From an uncultured Comamonadaceae bacterium (lineage in GTDB: Bacteria; Pseudomonadota; Gammaproteobacteria; Burkholderiales; Burkholderiaceae), in the NCBI GenBank assembly GCA_946482595.1, contig CAMLSD010000003.1, positions 1-64,000 of the forward strand: DNA of 64,000 bases, given 5' to 3'. Shown here piece by piece: positions 30,155 to 38,846 of this stretch. Position numbers and translations under genes: made by a program. The stretch's first letter is position 1; every line of letters begins with the position of its first letter. The notes under the pieces were generated by a model, which worked only from the letters and a program-made list of their open reading frames with translations, was not told where the DNA came from and did no database searches.

Positions 30155-32896
30155 ATGAGTGAAATCAGTCGTGTCGCCTTGTTCGGCAAGCTCAACAGCA
30201 TTGCCTACAAGGCCGTGGAAGGCGCCACAGTGTTCTGCAAGCTGCGGGGCAACCCCTATGTCGAGCTGGAGCACTGGATCTCGCAGATCGTGCAGACCCA
30301 GGACTGCGACTGGCACCGCATCATCAAGCACTACCAGCTCGACGTGTCGGTGCTGGCCAAGGACATCACCGCCGCGCTCGACCGGCTGCCGCGCGGCGCC
30401 ACCTCCATCTCGGACCTGTCCGACCACATCACCAATGCCGTCGAACGCGGCTGGGTCTATGGGTCGCTGAAGTACGGCGAGGCCCAGGTGCGCACCGGAC
30501 ACATCCTGGTGGGCATGCTCAAGACGTCCTTCCTGCGCAGTGCACTGCTGGCGATTTCGCGCCAGTTCGAGCGCATCCGCCCGGACGACCTGGCCGAGGA
30601 CTTCGAATCCATCGTCTCTGGCTCGCCCGAAGACGGGCTGGCGCCCACCGACGGCTCCTCGATGGGAGGTGCCGCGCCGGGCGAGGCCAGTGGCGCGATG
30701 GCTGCACCGCAGATGGGCAAGCAGGAGGCGCTCAAGCGCTTCACCGTCGACCTCACCGAGCAGGCCCGCTCCGGCAAGATGGACCCGATCGTCGGCCGCG
30801 ACGACGAGATCCGCCAGGTGGTCGACATCCTGATGCGCCGTCGGCAGAACAACCCCATCCTGGTCGGCGAGGCCGGGGTCGGCAAGACGGCGGTCGTCGA
30901 AGGTTTTGCCCAGCGTATCGTGCGCGGCGACGTGCCGCCGGCGCTCAAGGACGTGGAGCTTCGTGTGCTCGACGTGGGCCTTCTGCAGGCCGGCGCCAGC
31001 ATGAAGGGCGAGTTCGAGCAGCGCCTGCGCTCGGTGATCGAGGAGGTGCAGGCTTCGCCGAAGCCCATCATCCTGTTCATCGACGAGACCCACACGCTGG
31101 TGGGCGCCGGCGGCGCCGCCGGCACCGGTGACGCCGCGAACCTGCTGAAGCCCGCGCTGGCGCGCGGCCAGCTGCGCACCATCGGCGCCACCACCTTCGC
31201 CGAGTACAAGAAGCACATCGAGAAGGACCCCGCGCTGACGCGGCGCTTCCAGTCCATCCAGGTCGACGAGCCGACCGAGCCGCGCGCGGTGCTGATGATG
31301 CGCGGCGTCGCCTCCACGATGGAGAAGCACCACAAGGTGCAGATCCTGGACGAGGCGCTGGAAGCCGCGGTGAAGCTGAGCCACCGCTACATCCCCGCGC
31401 GCCAGCTGCCGGACAAGTCGGTGAGCCTGATCGACACCGCCTGCGCCCGCGTCGCCGTCAGCCTGCACGCCACGCCGCCGGAGGTGGACGACTGCAGCAA
31501 GCGCATCGAGGCGCTGGAGGTCGAGCAGGGCATCATCGCCCGCGAAGGCGCGATCGGCATCGACGTCGCAGCCCGTTCCAAGGCCGTCGAGGAACAGCTG
31601 GTCGAGGAACGCGCGCGCCTGGACAAGCTGACCACCCGCTGGCAGGCCGAGAAGGCGCTGGTCGAAAAGCTGCTGGACCTGCGCGCCAAGCTGCGCGCCA
31701 GCACCCAGCCGGTGGAAGGCACGGGCAGTGCACTGGAAGCCGGCGCAGCCACCGAGGTCACGGCCGCCTCCGACACGCTGGCGCCCACACCGCTAACCCC
31801 TGAAGAACGCGCCGCCACGCTGGAAGAGCTGCACAAGGTGCAGAAGGAACTGCACGAGCTGCAGGGCGAGACGCCGCTGATCCTGCCCACCGTCGACTAC
31901 CAGGCCGTGGCCAGCGTCGTCGGCGACTGGACCGGCATCCCCGTGGGCCGCATGCAGGCCAACGAGATCGACACCATCCTGAAGCTGGCCAAGACCCTGG
32001 GCGACCGCGTGATCGGCCAGGACCACGCGATGGAGATGATCGCCAAGCGCATCCAGACCTCACGGGCCGGCCTGGACAACCCGAGCAAGCCGATCGGCGT
32101 GTTCATGCTGGCCGGCACCTCGGGCGTGGGCAAGACCGAGACGGCGCTTGCGCTGGCCGAGGCACTGTACGGTGGCGAGCAGAACCTGATCGTCATCAAC
32201 ATGAGCGAATACCAGGAGGCCCACACGGTCTCGTCGCTCAAGGGCGCGCCTCCGGGCTACGTGGGTTACGGCGAGGGTGGGGTGCTGACCGAGGCGGTGC
32301 GTCGCAAGCCCTACAGCGTCGTGCTGCTCGACGAGGTCGAGAAGGCTCACCCCGATGTGCACGAACTGTTCTTCCAGGTGTTCGACAAGGGCTTCATGGA
32401 AGACGGCGAAGGCCGCAGCATCGACTTCAAGAACACGCTGATCCTTTTGACCACCAATGCCGGCACCGAACTGATCGCCAGCATGTGCAAGGACCCGGAG
32501 CTGCTGCCCGATCCGGACGGCCTGGCCAAGGCCCTGCGCGAACCGCTGCTGAAGATCTTCCCGCCGGCACTGCTCGGCCGCCTGGTCACGATCCCGTACT
32601 ACCCGCTGTCCGACGAGATGCTGGGTCGGATCGTCAAGCTGCAGCTCGGACGCATCAAGAAGCGCACCGAGGAGCGGCACAAGGTCAGCTTCAACTACTC
32701 GGACGACGTCATCAAGCTGGTCGTGTCGCGTTGCACCGAGTCGGAGTCGGGGGGGCGCATGATCGACGCGATCCTGACCAACACCATGCTGCCCGACCTG
32801 TCACGCGAATTCCTGACTCGCATGATGGAAGGGCGACCCATCGCCAAGGTCGAGGTCGGTGCCGACGACAACGGCTTCACCTACAGCTTCGAGTAA
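30155..32896 (+). CDS. clpV: T6SS AAA+ unfoldase ClpV (TssH)
   Basis: Hexameric ClpB-type ATPase that disassembles contracted TssB/TssC sheaths. The 913 residues have an N-terminal Clp-N repeat domain, a first ATPase module (GEAGVGKTAVVEG, then ILFIDETHTL), a coiled middle region at about 415-560, and a second module (GTSGVGKTETALALAE, then VVLLDEVEKAHP). The family-typical VEKLLDLRAKLR segment and the lack of a ClpP-binding tripeptide fit ClpV rather than ClpA. An AGGAGAG ribosome site precedes the ATG. A 10-bp hairpin follows the stop. Confidence 0.97.
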   Translation: MSEISRVALFGKLNSIAYKAVEGATVFCKLRGNPYVELEHWISQIVQTQDCDWHRIIKHYQLDVSVLAKDITAALDRLPRGATSISDLSDHITNAVERGWVYGSLKYGEAQVRTGHILVGMLKTSFLRSALLAISRQFERIRPDDLAEDFESIVSGSPEDGLAPTDGSSMGGAAPGEASGAMAAPQMGKQEALKRFTVDLTEQARSGKMDPIVGRDDEIRQVVDILMRRRQNNPILVGEAGVGKTAVVEGFAQRIVRGDVPPALKDVELRVLDVGLLQAGASMKGEFEQRLRSVIEEVQASPKPIILFIDETHTLVGAGGAAGTGDAANLLKPALARGQLRTIGATTFAEYKKHIEKDPALTRRFQSIQVDEPTEPRAVLMMRGVASTMEKHHKVQILDEALEAAVKLSHRYIPARQLPDKSVSLIDTACARVAVSLHATPPEVDDCSKRIEALEVEQGIIAREGAIGIDVAARSKAVEEQLVEERARLDKLTTRWQAEKALVEKLLDLRAKLRASTQPVEGTGSALEAGAATEVTAASDTLAPTPLTPEERAATLEELHKVQKELHELQGETPLILPTVDYQAVASVVGDWTGIPVGRMQANEIDTILKLAKTLGDRVIGQDHAMEMIAKRIQTSRAGLDNPSKPIGVFMLAGTSGVGKTETALALAEALYGGEQNLIVINMSEYQEAHTVSSLKGAPPGYVGYGEGGVLTEAVRRKPYSVVLLDEVEKAHPDVHELFFQVFDKGFMEDGEGRSIDFKNTLILLTTNAGTELIASMCKDPELLPDPDGLAKALREPLLKIFPPALLGRLVTIPYYPLSDEMLGRIVKLQLGRIKKRTEERHKVSFNYSDDVIKLVVSRCTESESGGRMIDAILTNTMLPDLSREFLTRMMEGRPIAKVEVGADDNGFTYSFE

Positions 32897-32906
32897 GCGA
32901 GATCCC

Positions 32907-32930
32907 GGTCGGGCCGGCAACGGCCCGACC
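32907..32930. terminator. 10-bp hairpin with GCAA loop after clpV
   Basis: Bases 32907-32916 pair perfectly with 32921-32930 around a GCAA tetraloop, an unusually stable type. No T-tract follows, so it may be a partial terminator or a processing/stability element at the boundary between core and effector genes. Confidence 0.4.
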
Positions 32931-32968
32931 GACCTGACGCGTCGCGCACGCAGCAACGAGGAGTCCAC

Positions 32969-33907
32969 ATGGGCATCACCGTGGGCATGAGGGGCAAGGA
33001 CGTACTGTCATTCGTGCGTGTGGCCCGCAAGTTCAACGTCATCATCCTGGTCCGCCAGACGAATGCCGACTCGCTGGCCTATGTCGGCCAGCCGGGCTAC
33101 TACCCCAAACCGGCGGTGGTCAAGGCCAAGACCGCCGACCAGAATCCGCCGGCACAGACGGTGCTGGTCGATGGCCGCAAGCACACACGCTCCTACCGGA
33201 TCGCCGGCCTGGTCGTGCATCCGGGATTCCAGCCTGGTGCCTATCGGGGGGCGAAGGTCGCCAAGGCCCAGGACTGCTGGGACCACACGCTGGAAACGCT
33301 GGCGCCCGATCTGCTCACGCGCCGGGTCGACCTGAACCAGCCTGACAGCTGGAGCCTGTGGGGCGTCGAACGCGTGGCGCGTCTGGCGCCTCGCTGGTCG
33401 TGGCGCGTCGATGTCGATCCGCGCTCCGATCACTTCGGCTGCCTGCAGCTGAAGTCGACCACGATGAGCAACTGGTGCTACATCCACGGCGACTACGACC
33501 TCAAGGACGTGATCGTGCTGGGCGCAGAGACCGACAACCGCCGCAACGAGGGCAAGCTCGACAGCGTCAAGAACTTCACGCCGCTGCTCCAGGGCATGGA
33601 GTTCCAGACCATCCAGGAGCACCTCAACCGCGACATGGGGGTCGAGATGGTCCAGCACGGTGCGGAGGCGCAGTTTGCCTGGCATGGCGACGAACCGATC
33701 ACCGTGATCTACCCGGATGCGCCGGAGGCGAAGTTCCTGATCCTGGCCTCGGCCGAGACGGTGCAGAGCTGGTACATGCAGCTCAACCGCCAGGTCCTGG
33801 CCAAGGTGGGGCACGACTACATGGCCGATCGGTCGCGCTGGTTTCATTTCGGCCCGCACGGTGACCTGTTCGAACCGGGCGGTCTTCCGTCCAGGTCGTG
33901 GGGATGA
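32969..33907 (+). CDS. Putative edema factor/ExoY-like nucleotidyl cyclase, candidate T6SS effector
   Basis: A 312-residue cytoplasmic-type protein without signal or membrane helix. By recalled sequences I align it to the anthrax edema factor/ExoY/CyaA cyclase family. ARKFNVIILVRQTN resembles ARELNTYILFRPVN of edema factor. PKPAVVKAKTAD (K47, K52, K54) matches TKGFSVKGKSSN of ExoY with the same seven-residue lysine spacing. HGDYDL (D175, D177) matches the metal-binding TADYDL, and VQHGAEAQ (H230) matches the NHGTEQDN region. The segment FTPLLQGMEFQTIQEHLN fits the stretch before that His. The edema-factor Asn N583 seems replaced (F236). It lies between clpV and vgrG, with GAGGAG before the ATG. 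Cyclase activity, substrate and secretion are inference; no neighbouring immunity gene is evident. Confidence 0.6.
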   Translation: MGITVGMRGKDVLSFVRVARKFNVIILVRQTNADSLAYVGQPGYYPKPAVVKAKTADQNPPAQTVLVDGRKHTRSYRIAGLVVHPGFQPGAYRGAKVAKAQDCWDHTLETLAPDLLTRRVDLNQPDSWSLWGVERVARLAPRWSWRVDVDPRSDHFGCLQLKSTTMSNWCYIHGDYDLKDVIVLGAETDNRRNEGKLDSVKNFTPLLQGMEFQTIQEHLNRDMGVEMVQHGAEAQFAWHGDEPITVIYPDAPEAKFLILASAETVQSWYMQLNRQVLAKVGHDYMADRSRWFHFGPHGDLFEPGGLPSRSWG

Positions 33908-33997
33908 ACCCGGGGTACGGCGCCAGCGGGCACGGCGTCGACCCGGCAGAGGGTTCACGAGAGGGCTTCTGCAGGGTCGCCATGGGGTACATCGAGT

Positions 33998-34024
33998 CCG
34001 CCCGCCGCAGTCCGGGCGGTCTTT
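33998..34024 (+). terminator. Possible terminator after the cyclase-like gene
   Basis: CCGCCCG (33998-34004) pairs with CGGGCGG (34013-34019), followed by a short T-rich stretch (TCTTTC). The rest of the 243-base gap to the next gene (33908-34150) holds only a 69-codon open frame without a ribosome site that I do not believe is a gene. Confidence 0.4.
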
Positions 34025-34150
34025 CATCCAACCAGGGCACGCACTCGCGCAAGGGATGCTTCGCCGGCATCAAGCGCGTGGCAACGAAGCAGGTCGAGCC
34101 GGGCTGACTTCCCTGCCAGCGAGGCGCGCCCATCAAAGAGGGACAAACCA

Positions 34151-35500
34151 ATGGGCAAGAGATCCAGGTCACCGGCACCGCCGACCTACCACGTCGGTGT
34201 GGTCGAGGCCGTGCGCATGGGGGTCGACTTTCATCGCCGCGGCATGCTCGATGCCGCGCAGACCCTCTACGAGCGGGTGCTGAAGCTGGTGCCCGACGAC
34301 GCCGACGCCAACCACTTCTACGGCGTGCTGCTCAGTCAACGCGGCCAGCACAAGCGAGCCTGGCCGCACATCGAGCGCTCGCTGAAGCTCAACGAGACGG
34401 TGCCTGACTGGTACAGCAACGCCGGCAACGTGCTGCTCGAGCTGGGGCAGCTCGAGGCGGCGGCCCAGGCCTACGGCCGCTGCGCCGAACTCGCGCCCAA
34501 CCAGCCCGAGGTGCACAACAACCTCGGTGTGCTGCAGCGCGCCGAAGGCCGGCTCGACGCCGCCGAGGCGTCTTACCGGCGCGCACTGGCGCTGAATCCC
34601 GAGTTTGTCGATGCCCATGCGAACCTCGGCCAGTTGCTGGCCGGCCAGGGCAAGGCGATGGAGTCGCTCGAATGTTATGCCCGGGCGCTGGAGTTGCGCC
34701 CCAAGGACTCACGCACCCGCCGCATCCTCGGCTTCGCCTACTTCACGCTCGGGCAGCTCGACAAGGCCGCCGACGTCTATCGCCAGTGGCTGGCCGAGGA
34801 ACCCGACAACGCCCAGGCGCAGCACCATCTGGCGGCCTGTACCGGCGAGGCGGTGCCGGAACGGGCCTCGGACCAATACGTCGAGGCCACCTTCGACGGC
34901 TTTGCCAACAGTTTCGACTCCAAGCTGGCAGTGCTGCACTACCGCGCCCCGGAACTGGTGGGCGAGGCCGTGAAGCGCCATCTGGGCGAACCCGCCAAGG
35001 CGCTGGCCGTGCTGGACGCGGGATGCGGCACCGGCCTGTGCGGGCCGTTGCTGGCGCCCTATGCGCGTCGCCTCGACGGGGTCGACCTGTCTGGTGGCAT
35101 GCTCGACAAGGCCCGGCCGCGGCAGGTCTATGACGCACTGCACAAGGCCGAGCTGACCGAGTTCATCCAGCGCTCGGTCGGCACGTATGACCTGATCGTC
35201 TCGGCCGACACCCTGTGCTACTTCGGCGATCTGGGCACGGTCATGCCGGCGGCGCGGGCGGCACTGACCCCCCTAGGTTGGCTGGTGTTCACGGTGGAGG
35301 CCTGGCTCGACCAGCCAGGCCCCGAGGGCTTCCACCTCAACCCCCACGGCCGGTACAGCCACAGTGCCGACTATGTGAAAAAAGCCTTGAATGACGCGGG
35401 TTTCGAGCTGATCGAGCTGACCCAGGACGTCCTGCGCAAGGAAAACATGCAGCCGGTGCACGGCTGGATCGTCGTCGCGCGCGCGATGCCGGCCGCCTGA
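34151..35500 (+). CDS. TPR-repeat protein fused to a class I SAM methyltransferase
   Basis: This 449-residue fusion has about six tetratricopeptide repeats in residues 20-230 (e.g. NNLGVLQRAEGRLDAAEASY) and a C-terminal methyltransferase domain. The SAM-binding motif is VLDAGCGTGLCGPLL (about 287-301) and the acidic motif after the second strand is LDGVDLSGGMLDKA. It resembles the TPR-methyltransferases of COG4976, whose targets are mostly unknown. The family also occurs outside T6SS loci, so its link to secretion rests only on position between the cyclase-like gene and vgrG. AAAGAGGG lies before the ATG. It could be a cargo-modifying enzyme, an adaptor, or a passenger gene. Confidence 0.8.
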   Translation: MGKRSRSPAPPTYHVGVVEAVRMGVDFHRRGMLDAAQTLYERVLKLVPDDADANHFYGVLLSQRGQHKRAWPHIERSLKLNETVPDWYSNAGNVLLELGQLEAAAQAYGRCAELAPNQPEVHNNLGVLQRAEGRLDAAEASYRRALALNPEFVDAHANLGQLLAGQGKAMESLECYARALELRPKDSRTRRILGFAYFTLGQLDKAADVYRQWLAEEPDNAQAQHHLAACTGEAVPERASDQYVEATFDGFANSFDSKLAVLHYRAPELVGEAVKRHLGEPAKALAVLDAGCGTGLCGPLLAPYARRLDGVDLSGGMLDKARPRQVYDALHKAELTEFIQRSVGTYDLIVSADTLCYFGDLGTVMPAARAALTPLGWLVFTVEAWLDQPGPEGFHLNPHGRYSHSADYVKKALNDAGFELIELTQDVLRKENMQPVHGWIVVARAMPAA

Positions 35501-35644
35501 AGCCCACCTTCGGGTTAGGGATGGAGCGCCGCCGGACGCTTGCGCACAATGCACTGGCCGTCGTGAAGCGGCTGCATCGGGCCCGCCCTGGCGGCACCCG
35601 GCCCCCGCAGCCCCCGGCGCCAACGAAACTTGGAGAACAGCCCT

Positions 35645-38600
35645 ATGTCACGCGTGATGGAGATGAGCACACCGTTCGGGCCGGATGTGCTGATGTTCCG
35701 GTCGATGAGCGCCACCGAAGAGCTCGGCCGACTGTTCGAGTACCAGATCGAGGCGCTGTCGGAGACCAACGACCATGCGCCGAACGACATCCTCGGGCTG
35801 CCGGTGACCGTGCGCATGGAAGTTGCCAGCGACGAAGGCAATCGGTTCTTCAACGGCATCGTCACACGCTTCGGGATGGCTGGCGTGTCCGGCCGGTTCA
35901 CCCGGTTTCGCATGACGGTGCGGCCCTGGCTGTGGCTGCTCACCCGCTCCAGCGACTGCCGCATCTTCCAGAACAAGTCGGTGGTCGACATCATCAAGGA
36001 GGTGTTCGACGAATACCCCGATGCACGATACGACCTCACGCACCTGACCGGCTCGTACACCCCCAAGGAATACTGCGTCCAGTACCGCGAGAGCGACTTC
36101 AACTTCGTCAGCCGTCTGATGGAGCAGGAGGGCATCTACTACTACTTCAAGCACGAGGACGCCAAGCACACCCTGGTGCTGGTCGACAGCTCGGGCGCAC
36201 ACGAAAAGATCACCGGCTACGAAAGCCTGCCCTTCATTCCGCACGATCGCGGTGGCCGGCTGGACCAGGAGTACATCGGCGAGTGGTATTTCTCGCGTGA
36301 GGTGCAGCCCGGCGCCTATGTGCTGGACGACTACGACTTCACCAAACCGAGCACCGAGCTGCGGGCCTCGACCAAGCAGCTGCGCAAGCACAACGAAGAC
36401 GCCCGCGAGGTCTACGACTATCCGGGCGAATACCTGGAAAGCGCCGACGGCGAGCACTATGTGCGCACCCGACTCGAAGAGCTGCAGGCCCGGCACGAGC
36501 TGGTGCAGGGCTCGGGCAATGCGCGGGGTCTGAGCGTGGGCTATCGCTTTTCGCTCACCGGCCAGGCACGCGACGACCAGGACCGCGAATACCTGGTGGT
36601 GTCGACCACCATGGAGCTCGAGTTCAACGAGTACGAGTCGCAGGAGGCCCAGGGCTCGGGCTTTCGCTGCAGCTTCACGGCCTTGCCCAGCACCGAAGCC
36701 TTCCGGCCCCAGCGCATCACGCCGCGGCCCATCGTGCAGGGCGTGCAGACGGCAGTGGTCGTGGGCCCCAGCGGTGAGGAGATCTTCACCGACAAGTACG
36801 GCCGCGTGAAGGTGCAGTTCCACTGGGACCGCATCGGCCAGCGCGACCAGCAGAGTTCGTGCTTCATCCGGGTCAGCCACCCCTGGGCCGGCAAGAACTA
36901 CGGCTACATCGCGATCCCGCGCATCGGTCAGGAGGTCATCGTCGACTTCCTCGAAGGGGACCCCGATCGCCCGATCATCACCGGCCGCGTCTACAACGCC
37001 GAGCAGATGCCGCCCTGGCCGCTGCCGGACAACCAGACCCGCACAGGGGTGGTGACGCGCTCGACCAAGGGCGGCTCGGCGGCCAACGCCAACGAGTTCC
37101 GCTTCGAGGACAAGAAGGGCGCCGAAGAGATCTACATGCACGCCGAGCTGGACTACAACACCTCGGTCGAGCGTGACTCGACCTGGTCCGTCCAGCGCGA
37201 TCACACCGAAAACGTGCACCGCGACCGGCTGGCGATCATCAAGAACAAGGACACCCTGCTGGTCAAGGAGGGCGGGCGCAGCGTGACGGTGGCCGCCGGT
37301 GGCGACAACCACAACATCACCGGCAACCGCACCTACAAGCTCACCGGCGCCGAGCACAACACCATCACGGCCGGGCGCATCAGCATCGTCACCTCGCAGG
37401 ACCTGACCAAGGTCGACGGCAAGGAAACGCGCATCGTCACCGGCACGGCGACCCACCTGTTCCAGACCGACCTCAAGATCGGCGTGAGCGGACCGGTGAA
37501 GTTCATCGCCAGCGGCGGTGACATGGAATGCAATGCCTCGGGCGACTACAAGTCGTCGGCGGCCAACTTCAAGTACATGTCGGCCGGCAATGTGAGCTTC
37601 AAGTGCAACCAGTTCAATCGCACCTGCTACGAGGGCAATGATCTGTTCCTCGGGCCCAACACGGGCACCTACCTGGGCGCTTCGTCCAACACCGAGATCG
37701 GTGGCGCCCGCAACACCTTCGTGGGCATCAAGAACGAACTCGATCTGTCCATTGCCCAGAACACCGCGATCGGTGTGGCGATGAACACCTTCCTGAGCGC
37801 CACCGTCAACTTCGGCGCAGGTGTGACGGTGAGTGCCACGGCCGGGCCGGATCTCACCATGGGGCCGCTGGCCATCGAGGCGCACAGCCTGCGTCTGGAC
37901 AACCAGGCCCTGCTGATGTTCAACGGCGGGGCGGGAGCGGGGTCCGGAGCGACTGGCGCGGCAGGCCCGGCGGCCGCGTTTTTCATGGGCTTTGGCGCAA
38001 CGATGAGCCTGGCCGGTGCGGCATTCAATGCCAATGCCGCCATCGAGGACGTCAATGCCTTCCTCGAGCAGGCGCCTGGCACTGAGGCAGGTGATGTGGT
38101 GATCGGGGCGCTGGCGACACTGATTGGCTCCGGCCCGGACGCCTACAAGAGACACAACCCGGCCGATGCGAGCGAATGGATGACCCCCGACAAGGACGAT
38201 CAGGGCAGGCCCCTGCCCATGCCGGCGACTCCGGCGGCTGACATGGCCGCCATGACAGAAGCGGCCGGTCCCATCCCGACCAGCAACCCGCCGCCGGCGG
38301 CGCCGGGTGCTGGTGGTGGCGCTGCCGGTGGTGGCGCAGGTGCCGGTGGATCCGGTGGTGCCGGTGGTGCCGGTGGTGCCGGTGGTGCGGGCAGTTCGCC
38401 TGGAGGCGCGGGCGGCGCAGCGGGCGGCTCCGGCGCCGGGGGTGGCGCGGGTGGTTCGGGTGGAGCCGGCGGTGGTTCGGCTGGATCCGGTGGAGCCGGT
38501 GGTGCCGGTGGTGCCGGTGGAGGCGATGGCGGTGGCTCGGGCGCTGGCGGTGCTGGCGGATACGGCGGCGGCGGAGCCGGTGGCGCAGGCGGTGGCAGCG

Positions 38601-38818
38601 GTGCTGGTGGCGCTGGCGGTGCTGGCGGTGCTGGCGGTGCTGGCGGTGCTGGCGGTGCTGGCGGTGCTGGCGGCGGCGGAGGCGGAGGCGGAGGCGGAGG
38701 CGGAGGCGGTGCTGGCGGCAGTTCCGGAGGTGGTGGTGCAGGTGGCGCCGGCGGAGGTGGTGCCGGTGACGGCGGTGGCCGCGGTGCCGGTGGTGCCGGT
38801 GGTGGCGGTGGATACTGA
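35645..38818 (+). CDS. vgrG: T6SS spike protein VgrG (TssI) with long Gly/Ala-rich tail
   Basis: Forms the trimeric spike tip (gp27-gp5-like). Of 1057 residues, about 1-400 are the gp27-like part (MSRVMEMSTPFGPDVLMFRS, then VQYRESDFNFVSRLMEQEGI), followed by an OB-fold with FTDKYGRVKVQFHWDR and SHPWAGKNYG, then a beta-helix with DUF2345-like repeats. From about residue 888 to the end, some 170 residues are nearly pure Gly/Ala/Ser. ATG 35645 has GGAGA eight bases upstream and is preferred over TTG 35630. No enzymatic domain is visible in the extension. DUF2169, DUF3540 and PAAR-like genes follow. Confidence 0.93.
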   Translation: MSRVMEMSTPFGPDVLMFRSMSATEELGRLFEYQIEALSETNDHAPNDILGLPVTVRMEVASDEGNRFFNGIVTRFGMAGVSGRFTRFRMTVRPWLWLLTRSSDCRIFQNKSVVDIIKEVFDEYPDARYDLTHLTGSYTPKEYCVQYRESDFNFVSRLMEQEGIYYYFKHEDAKHTLVLVDSSGAHEKITGYESLPFIPHDRGGRLDQEYIGEWYFSREVQPGAYVLDDYDFTKPSTELRASTKQLRKHNEDAREVYDYPGEYLESADGEHYVRTRLEELQARHELVQGSGNARGLSVGYRFSLTGQARDDQDREYLVVSTTMELEFNEYESQEAQGSGFRCSFTALPSTEAFRPQRITPRPIVQGVQTAVVVGPSGEEIFTDKYGRVKVQFHWDRIGQRDQQSSCFIRVSHPWAGKNYGYIAIPRIGQEVIVDFLEGDPDRPIITGRVYNAEQMPPWPLPDNQTRTGVVTRSTKGGSAANANEFRFEDKKGAEEIYMHAELDYNTSVERDSTWSVQRDHTENVHRDRLAIIKNKDTLLVKEGGRSVTVAAGGDNHNITGNRTYKLTGAEHNTITAGRISIVTSQDLTKVDGKETRIVTGTATHLFQTDLKIGVSGPVKFIASGGDMECNASGDYKSSAANFKYMSAGNVSFKCNQFNRTCYEGNDLFLGPNTGTYLGASSNTEIGGARNTFVGIKNELDLSIAQNTAIGVAMNTFLSATVNFGAGVTVSATAGPDLTMGPLAIEAHSLRLDNQALLMFNGGAGAGSGATGAAGPAAAFFMGFGATMSLAGAAFNANAAIEDVNAFLEQAPGTEAGDVVIGALATLIGSGPDAYKRHNPADASEWMTPDKDDQGRPLPMPATPAADMAAMTEAAGPIPTSNPPPAAPGAGGGAAGGGAGAGGSGGAGGAGGAGGAGSSPGGAGGAAGGSGAGGGAGGSGGAGGGSAGSGGAGGAGGAGGGDGGGSGAGGAGGYGGGGAGGAGGGSGAGGAGGAGGAGGAGGAGGAGGAGGGGGGGGGGGGGGAGGSSGGGGAGGAGGGGAGDGGGRGAGGAGGGGGY
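38306..38815 (+). repeat. Tandem Gly/Ala-coding repeats in the vgrG tail
   Basis: The tail is built from short in-frame repeats. Six perfect 9-base GCTGGCGGT units plus a seventh variant run from 38612 to 38674. Five perfect GGCGGA units run from 38675 to 38704. Looser GGTGCCGGT/GGAGCCGGT units lie before and after. Units are multiples of three, so copy-number change would not shift the frame. Confidence 0.9.
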
Positions 38819-38846
38819 TCGCGCCACGCGCTGAACGAGCAGACCG

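Noticed and set aside
33898..34107. A 69-codon + strand frame between the cyclase-like gene and the TPR-methyltransferase
   Set aside because: No ribosome site, it contains the candidate terminator hairpin, and the product shows no signal, domain or helix. An immunity protein was considered, but nothing supports it.
38612..38704. Short tandem repeats considered as a CRISPR array
   Set aside because: Units are 6 or 9 bases, in frame within vgrG, with no spacers and no cas genes.
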